Source of the DNA: Lysobacter sp. Root494
Lineage (GTDB): Bacteria; Pseudomonadota; Gammaproteobacteria; Xanthomonadales; Xanthomonadaceae
Direction: 5' to 3'
DNA length: 64,000 nucleotides
Assembly: GCF_001427225.1 (NCBI RefSeq)
Contig: NZ_LMFH01000005.1
Location: 553 to 64,552 of the forward strand
Part shown: piece after piece, positions 60,103-64,000 of the stretch
Layout: every line of letters starts with the position of its first letter
How positions within the stretch are numbered: the first letter of the stretch is position 1
Position numbers and translations under genes: made by a program
Notes under the pieces: generated by a model
Seen by the model: the letters and a program-made list of their open reading frames with translations, nothing else
Databases searched by the model: none
What the model was told of the DNA's origin: nothing

Positions 60103-61545
60103 CTATCGGGTTCCGGTTTCGCGGGCATGCACCCGGGCGCGCACGTTCGCCAGCAGGGCGTCGAGCGCGGCGCGGTCAAGATAGTCGCCCTTGAGTACGA
60201 CTGCGTGGATGGCGCGGGTCGCGCCGATGTCCTGCAACGGATTACGGTCAAGGAGCACGATGTCGGCCACCTTGCCGGCGGCGATGTCGCCCGAGTCGCC
60301 TTCGTGGCCGAGGAAGGCGGCACTGCGCAGCGTCGCCGACTGGAGCGCCTGCAGCGGCGTCAGGCCGTAACGCACGTACTCGCGCAGTTCATCGTGCAGG
60401 CCGATGCCCGGGTAATCGAAGGAGTTGAGGAAACCCGCATCGGTGCCCGCGAGAATGGTCACGCCTGCTTCCTGCAGCAGCGGCAGCAGCGCAGCGCTCA
60501 TTTCGTACACGCGATGGCGCGCGGCGATGGCGTCAGCGTCGTCCTTCGCGGCGCGCTCGACGCGCCAGGCATAGGTCGCCTTCAGGCCCGGCCCGATGTA
60601 GTGCAGGTAATCGTCGTCGTGGTGGTCGTCCTGGTCGAGGTAGGCGGTCACGCGGCTGCCGTAGAGCGTCGGCGTGATCGCGGTGCCGCGCGCGGCGAGC
60701 TTGCGATACGCGGCGAGGGCGGTGTCGTGGTCGAAGGAATCGGCTGCCTGCACCAGGGCATCGCGATAACTCAGTTTGCCCATCGCCGATGCGTCGGCGA
60801 TTTCGCGCTCGCGCGTCGAGCCGGCCTTGAGCGCGTAGCCCATGTGTTCGATCGAATCGAGTCCGGCGGCGCTCACATCGTCCAGCATCAGCGACATCGG
60901 CACGTGCGCCGAGGTCTTCATGCCGCGACGTTCGCCCTCCGCAAGCGCCGCCTTGAACAGCTGCGGGGAGAGCGCGCTGTCGGTGATCTTGATGAAGTCG
61001 ACGTGCATCGCTTCGAGCTGGTCGAAGGCGGCACGCAGTTCGGTTTCGTTGGCGACTTCGAGGTCGCCCGGCCAGATCGATCCCTTGCCTTCGATCTTCG
61101 GACCCGAGGTGTAGATCGTCGGCCCCTGCAGTTCGCCCTTGCGGATCTGTTCGCGCCACTGCAGCACCTGCGTGCTGAGGTCACCCGCGGCATCGCGCAC
61201 GGTGGTCACGCCATGCGCCACGTACAGCGGCAGCAGGTCGCGGTTCTCGTCGACCAGGGCTTCGCCACCGCCGAAGTGCACGTGCATGTCCCAGAGCCCC
61301 GGGATCGCGTACGTTCCCTTGCCGTCGATGGTGCGGGTGGCACGGAAGCGCGCGGCTTCGCGATCGTCGGCCACGGCGACGATGCGCTGGTCGCGCACGG
61401 CGACATGGTGATGGTCGAGCAGGCGTCCGTCGTGCAGATCGACGATGGTGATGTTTTCGACCAGAAGGTCGACGGGAACGGCTTCGCGATGCGCGCAGGA
61501 CACGAGCAGCAGGAGCAAGCAGGGCAGGGCGAAGCGGGGTTTCAT
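60103..61545 (-). CDS. amidohydrolase family lipoprotein
   Basis: A 480-residue metal-dependent amidohydrolase with a lipoprotein signal ending LLLVSC, so anchored in the periplasm. Metal-site motifs: IPGLWDMHVHFGGGEAL (His-x-His), KITDSAL (possible Lys ligand), TSAHVPMS, GLDSIEHMG, and ILAGTDAGF (Asp). It resembles imidazolonepropionase-like and Xaa-Pro/Xaa-Arg dipeptidase-type amidohydrolases; a dipeptidase role would match the peptidase-rich neighbourhood but is not proven. The start at 61545 is set by the signal peptide. Confidence 0.9.
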   Translation of the reverse strand: MKPRFALPCLLLLLVSCAHREAVPVDLLVENITIVDLHDGRLLDHHHVAVRDQRIVAVADDREAARFRATRTIDGKGTYAIPGLWDMHVHFGGGEALVDENRDLLPLYVAHGVTTVRDAAGDLSTQVLQWREQIRKGELQGPTIYTSGPKIEGKGSIWPGDLEVANETELRAAFDQLEAMHVDFIKITDSALSPQLFKAALAEGERRGMKTSAHVPMSLMLDDVSAAGLDSIEHMGYALKAGSTREREIADASAMGKLSYRDALVQAADSFDHDTALAAYRKLAARGTAITPTLYGSRVTAYLDQDDHHDDDYLHYIGPGLKATYAWRVERAAKDDADAIAARHRVYEMSAALLPLLQEAGVTILAGTDAGFLNSFDYPGIGLHDELREYVRYGLTPLQALQSATLRSAAFLGHEGDSGDIAAGKVADIVLLDRNPLQDIGATRAIHAVVLKGDYLDRAALDALLANVRARVHARETGTR

Positions 61546-61754
61546 GGCGTGGATATAGCCTGGATAGGTGTTGGGGCTTGTTGCGTCGCTTCTCTGACTT
61601 CGGGGCTTTGACCAGCGCTCAGGGTGAACGGGGGTGCAAACAGGAGGAAGAAGGATGCCGGAACCGCGGCGCGATCGAAGCGCCGTCGCGTGAAGCATGG
61701 AGCGACGGCGCGGGACGTGAGCGTGAAGCGAAAGCGGAAGTCAAAAGCAAAGTC

Positions 61755-61833
61755 GCTGGATCCCCGCCTGGAGCATGCGGGGATGACGCATCGGCAAAGC
61801 CGGGCGCGCTATGCGCGCCCGGGCCGATGCGTC
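61755..61833. repeat. ATCCCC repeat followed by a nested double hairpin
   Basis: GGATCCCCGC and GCGGGGATGACG (about 61758-61788) flank a short loop and resemble the ATTCCC element family. Directly after comes a nested structure: an outer perfect 11-bp stem (gacgcatcggc at 61785-61795, gccgatgcgtc at 61823-61833) around an inner perfect 9-bp stem (cgggcgcgc at 61801-61809, gcgcgcccg at 61813-61821). It reaches the stop codon of the DUF885 gene on the minus strand. The rest of the 61546-61831 gap holds nothing recognisable. Confidence 0.7.
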
Positions 61834-63655
61834 ACTTGATCTCCTCATCCAGCATCAGCTCACGCGCAAAGCGCACCGGCGGCGAGCCGTACGACAGCAG
61901 CTTGTCGTGGTACGCCTTGAGGTTGAACTTGTCGCCTTCGCGCTTCTGCACTTCGTTGCGCAGGTCGAGGTGTTCGCTGTAGCCGACGAAATAGGTCGGC
62001 AGCTGCGCCGACGTCAGCGACGCGCGCACCCACTTGCCGGCGGCTTCGCGCTCCTGCTGGAACGTGGTCACGGTCATCAGCTTCATCGCGTCGTCGCGGC
62101 TCATGCCGTCCACGTGGATCGCCTGGTCGAGGACGGCGTTCGCCATCGCGCGCAGCGCCCACTTGCGCTGGATCAGCTTCATCAGCGGATCGCCGTTCAT
62201 GTAGTTGGCGTCGTCCATCACCTTCTCGCCGTACATGGCCCAGCCTTCGATGAAGGAACCCGAGCCGAGCACCGCGCGCAGCACCGAGGGATGCTTGTTC
62301 GCATGCGCGATCTGCAGGTAGTGGCCCGGCATCGCCTCATGGATGCTCAACTCGTGGATCGAGCGGGTGTTGTATTCGCGCAGGAACGAATCGACCTGCT
62401 CCTTGCTCCAGTCGTCCGGAATCGGCGAGACCGCATAGAACGTGTCCAGGCCCTTGTCGAGCGGGCCGGGCGAATCGCAGTAGGCGACAGCCACGCCGCG
62501 CTGGAATTCCGGCATCAGGATGATCTGCACCGGCGTTTCGGGCACCGATACCAGCTGCTTCTCGCGGGTGAACGCCGTGGCTTCGGCGGTGGACTGCTTG
62601 GCGAGTTCGACGACCTTGTCGCGAGCCGGGCGATCGGCATACGCCATTTCAAGCGCCGCTTCGATCACCTTCTGCTGCTGCTCGTCGCTCGGCGTGTCGG
62701 GCATTTCCGCCGGAGTGTTCGGCTTCCCGGCCAGGTGCTTGCGCGCGATCTCGTACATCTCCGCGCGCGTCTGCTTGATCGCAGCTTCGGCGCGGGTGCG
62801 GATTTCCTGGCGGGTCAGCGGAGAATTCAGCGCGAACGCGAGCTTCTCGTCGTACAGCTTCTGGCCGATGCGGAAGTCGCCCTTCGCATTCGGCACCAGG
62901 GTCTTGTCCAGCCATTCCTGGTTTTCGGCAACAGCCTTCTTCACCGTCGCGATCGCGGCGTCCAGGCGCATGCGGTCTTCGCCGGTGAGTTCGCCCGCAT
63001 GCGGTGCGATCATGCCGTCGACGATGCTGGTGATGCCGGCGTTCTGCTTGGCGACGGTTTCGGCGTGGATCTTTGGGACGCGTCCGGCGTCGAGGTTCTC
63101 GCGCATCTGCGCGAACAGCTGCGGGATCTTCTCCATGCGCGCGGTCGCGGCCTTGAGGCGCTGCGGCATCGGCGCGAACTCGCGCGCCATCAACGTGTAC
63201 AACGCACCGCCGGCGATGCCGTTGTACAGCTGCGGATCCCATGCCCAGCTCTGCAGCGTGTCCATCTGCCAGATGTCGTAGCGGATCTGGTTGCGCAGGA
63301 TGGCGAGGTCGACCTGGTTCTCGCGCGAGAGCCTGCTCGCGTCGAGGGTATCGACTTCGGCCAGCATCTTCTTGCTGAAGTCGGTGAACTTCTGCCGGCC
63401 CGCGGCACTGAGATCCTCGATGCGGTCGTCGAAGTCGTGCTTGCCGGTCTGCGTGGCGCTGACGGGCTGCTGTTCCAGCCAACCATCCAGCCAGCGCCTG
63501 GAGACGTCGGCGAATTTCGCGTCGGCTTCCGCCGTCGCGGCCTGCGTGTTCGCGGCCGGCGTTGCGGTCGAAGCGGTGGTGTCCTGCTTCTGGCAGGCGG
63601 AGGTGGCGATCACAAGGGCGATCGCGATCGATGCAGGTATGGGACGCAGGCGCAT
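61832..63655 (-). CDS. DUF885 family peptidase-like lipoprotein
   Basis: A 607-residue DUF885 protein. The signal ends in a lipobox (VIATSAC), giving a lipoprotein. The metal-dependent motif ELSIHEAMPGHYLQIAH, the family form of HExxxGH, is near residue 440, with a Glu-rich second site in FIEGWAMYGEKVM. These features resemble M3-like metallopeptidases, and peptidase activity is expected though substrates are unknown. The ATG at 63655 is chosen; an in-frame ATG at 63667 is an alternative. It lies at the far end of the run of peptidase and amidohydrolase genes. Confidence 0.9.
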   Translation of the reverse strand: MRLRPIPASIAIALVIATSACQKQDTTASTATPAANTQAATAEADAKFADVSRRWLDGWLEQQPVSATQTGKHDFDDRIEDLSAAGRQKFTDFSKKMLAEVDTLDASRLSRENQVDLAILRNQIRYDIWQMDTLQSWAWDPQLYNGIAGGALYTLMAREFAPMPQRLKAATARMEKIPQLFAQMRENLDAGRVPKIHAETVAKQNAGITSIVDGMIAPHAGELTGEDRMRLDAAIATVKKAVAENQEWLDKTLVPNAKGDFRIGQKLYDEKLAFALNSPLTRQEIRTRAEAAIKQTRAEMYEIARKHLAGKPNTPAEMPDTPSDEQQQKVIEAALEMAYADRPARDKVVELAKQSTAEATAFTREKQLVSVPETPVQIILMPEFQRGVAVAYCDSPGPLDKGLDTFYAVSPIPDDWSKEQVDSFLREYNTRSIHELSIHEAMPGHYLQIAHANKHPSVLRAVLGSGSFIEGWAMYGEKVMDDANYMNGDPLMKLIQRKWALRAMANAVLDQAIHVDGMSRDDAMKLMTVTTFQQEREAAGKWVRASLTSAQLPTYFVGYSEHLDLRNEVQKREGDKFNLKAYHDKLLSYGSPPVRFARELMLDEEIK

Positions 63656-63770
63656 GGTGTCAGGCATCTCGGGTAGGCGGCGAGCCGCGATTTCCCGAGG
63701 ATATCGCCGTCGCGGTGGCGATGCGCGGGTCGTTCGTCGCGGCTTCGCGAAGGTGGCGGACGCGGCAAAC

Positions 63771-64000
63771 TCAGTCGGTGTCGGTGTCGGTGCGAGGCGC
63801 TTCGGAGCTCGCGTCCGCTTCGTCCTCGGGCGGCGCAACGAGCTGTGCGGTGGCGAGGTCGGCGAGGCCGTGCAACCGCGCGCTGCGGCCCCAGGCCATC
63901 GACGCCACCACGAGCTGCGTGCAGGCGAAGGCCAGCAGCCAGCCCGTCCATCCGCTGGCATCGACGAAGGCGCGCAGGCGCAGGAAGGCGATGGCCAATC
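63771..64000 (-). CDS. C-terminal part of a membrane protein (partial)
   Basis: The reading frame enters from beyond the window and ends at 63771. The visible 75 residues include a hydrophobic helix (WTGWLLAFACTQLVVASMAW) and an acidic tail rich in Glu, Asp and Thr (PPEDEADASSEAPRTDTDTD). A Met lies at 63998, but the true start is probably outside. No family can be recognised from this fragment. Confidence 0.5.
   Translation of the reverse strand, partial: LAIAFLRLRAFVDASGWTGWLLAFACTQLVVASMAWGRSARLHGLADLATAQLVAPPEDEADASSEAPRTDTDTD

Noticed and set aside
59629-61611. A 660-residue plus-strand frame opposite DUF72 and the amidohydrolase
   Set aside because: It is antisense to two well-supported genes, with no recognisable domain and biased His/Val/Arg composition.
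61811-63676. A 621-residue plus-strand frame opposite the DUF885 gene
   Set aside because: Antisense shadow; DUF885 motifs on the minus strand are clear.
1-64000. tRNA, rRNA, prophage, integrase or insertion-sequence genes
   Set aside because: I looked for tRNA-like cloverleaf ends (CCA with T-arm GTTCGAATC-type), rRNA-like stretches and transposase or integrase motifs and found none that hold up.

Overview
The window reads as a chromosomal segment of a high-GC gammaproteobacterium of the Xanthomonadaceae/Lysobacteraceae (Lysobacter, Luteimonas or a relative). The reasons are the strong G/C bias at third codon positions, the folC-dedD-cvpA-purF gene order, the many secreted peptidases and lipoproteins, an S46 dipeptidyl peptidase, a GspA/GspB pair, and interspersed ATTCCC-N8-GGGAAT and CCCTC-hairpin repeats. 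Genus-level placement is inference. I see no rRNA, tRNA, CRISPR array, integrase or transposase.

Layout. 0-2.3 kb: end of an OmpA-type gene, then two small secreted proteins sharing a C-terminal motif, on either side of a pseudouridine synthase. 2.3-7.5 kb: threonine catabolism (tdh, kbl) diverging from an S46 peptidase. 7.7-15 kb: serA with a histidine phosphatase, then folC, a SPOR protein, cvpA and purF. 15-19.6 kb: a ferritin-like DUF455 protein, a lipoprotein, lpxH, gltX and a Zur-type regulator. 19.8-25.4 kb: a marR-MFS pair, then a probable zinc regulon (outer-membrane porin, zinc-binding protein, permease, MerC protein) with two Zur-box-like palindromes. 25.5-30 kb: ribosomal protein THX, an M19 dipeptidase, hutI and the divergent hutF. 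29.9-34 kb: Ogt and an Ada/AlkA fusion, an NPP-type phosphodiesterase and small secreted proteins. 34-40 kb: a secreted lactonase-like hydrolase, TetR, hutU, a DsbA-fold protein, DUF1615 and DUF4440. 40-44.7 kb: a MATE exporter, a GIY-YIG protein, a gene-poor stretch with a beta-helix protein, and a GNAT. 44.7-51.5 kb: regulators, a hydrolase, a diheme cytochrome, GAF and S4 proteins, a fatty acid desaturase and an ECF sigma factor with a membrane partner. 51.5-54 kb: gspB and gspA. 54-64 kb: two EamA exporters, TfoX, LysR, cupins, DUF72, a lipoprotein amidohydrolase, a DUF885 peptidase-like lipoprotein, and the edge of one more gene.

How the genes fit together. Many genes point to use of proteins and amino acids as food: secreted or periplasmic peptidases (S46, M19, DUF885), histidine degradation through the FIGlu deiminase branch (hutU, hutI, hutF; hutH and hutG are not in the window) and threonine degradation (tdh, kbl). 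serA feeds serine synthesis, and the phosphatase 2 bp downstream may supply its last step. The zinc genes look like one Zur regulon, but no ATP-binding subunit lies between the binding protein and the permease. Intergenic gaps carry at least three families of palindromic repeats. One of these shows compensatory base-pair changes between copies.
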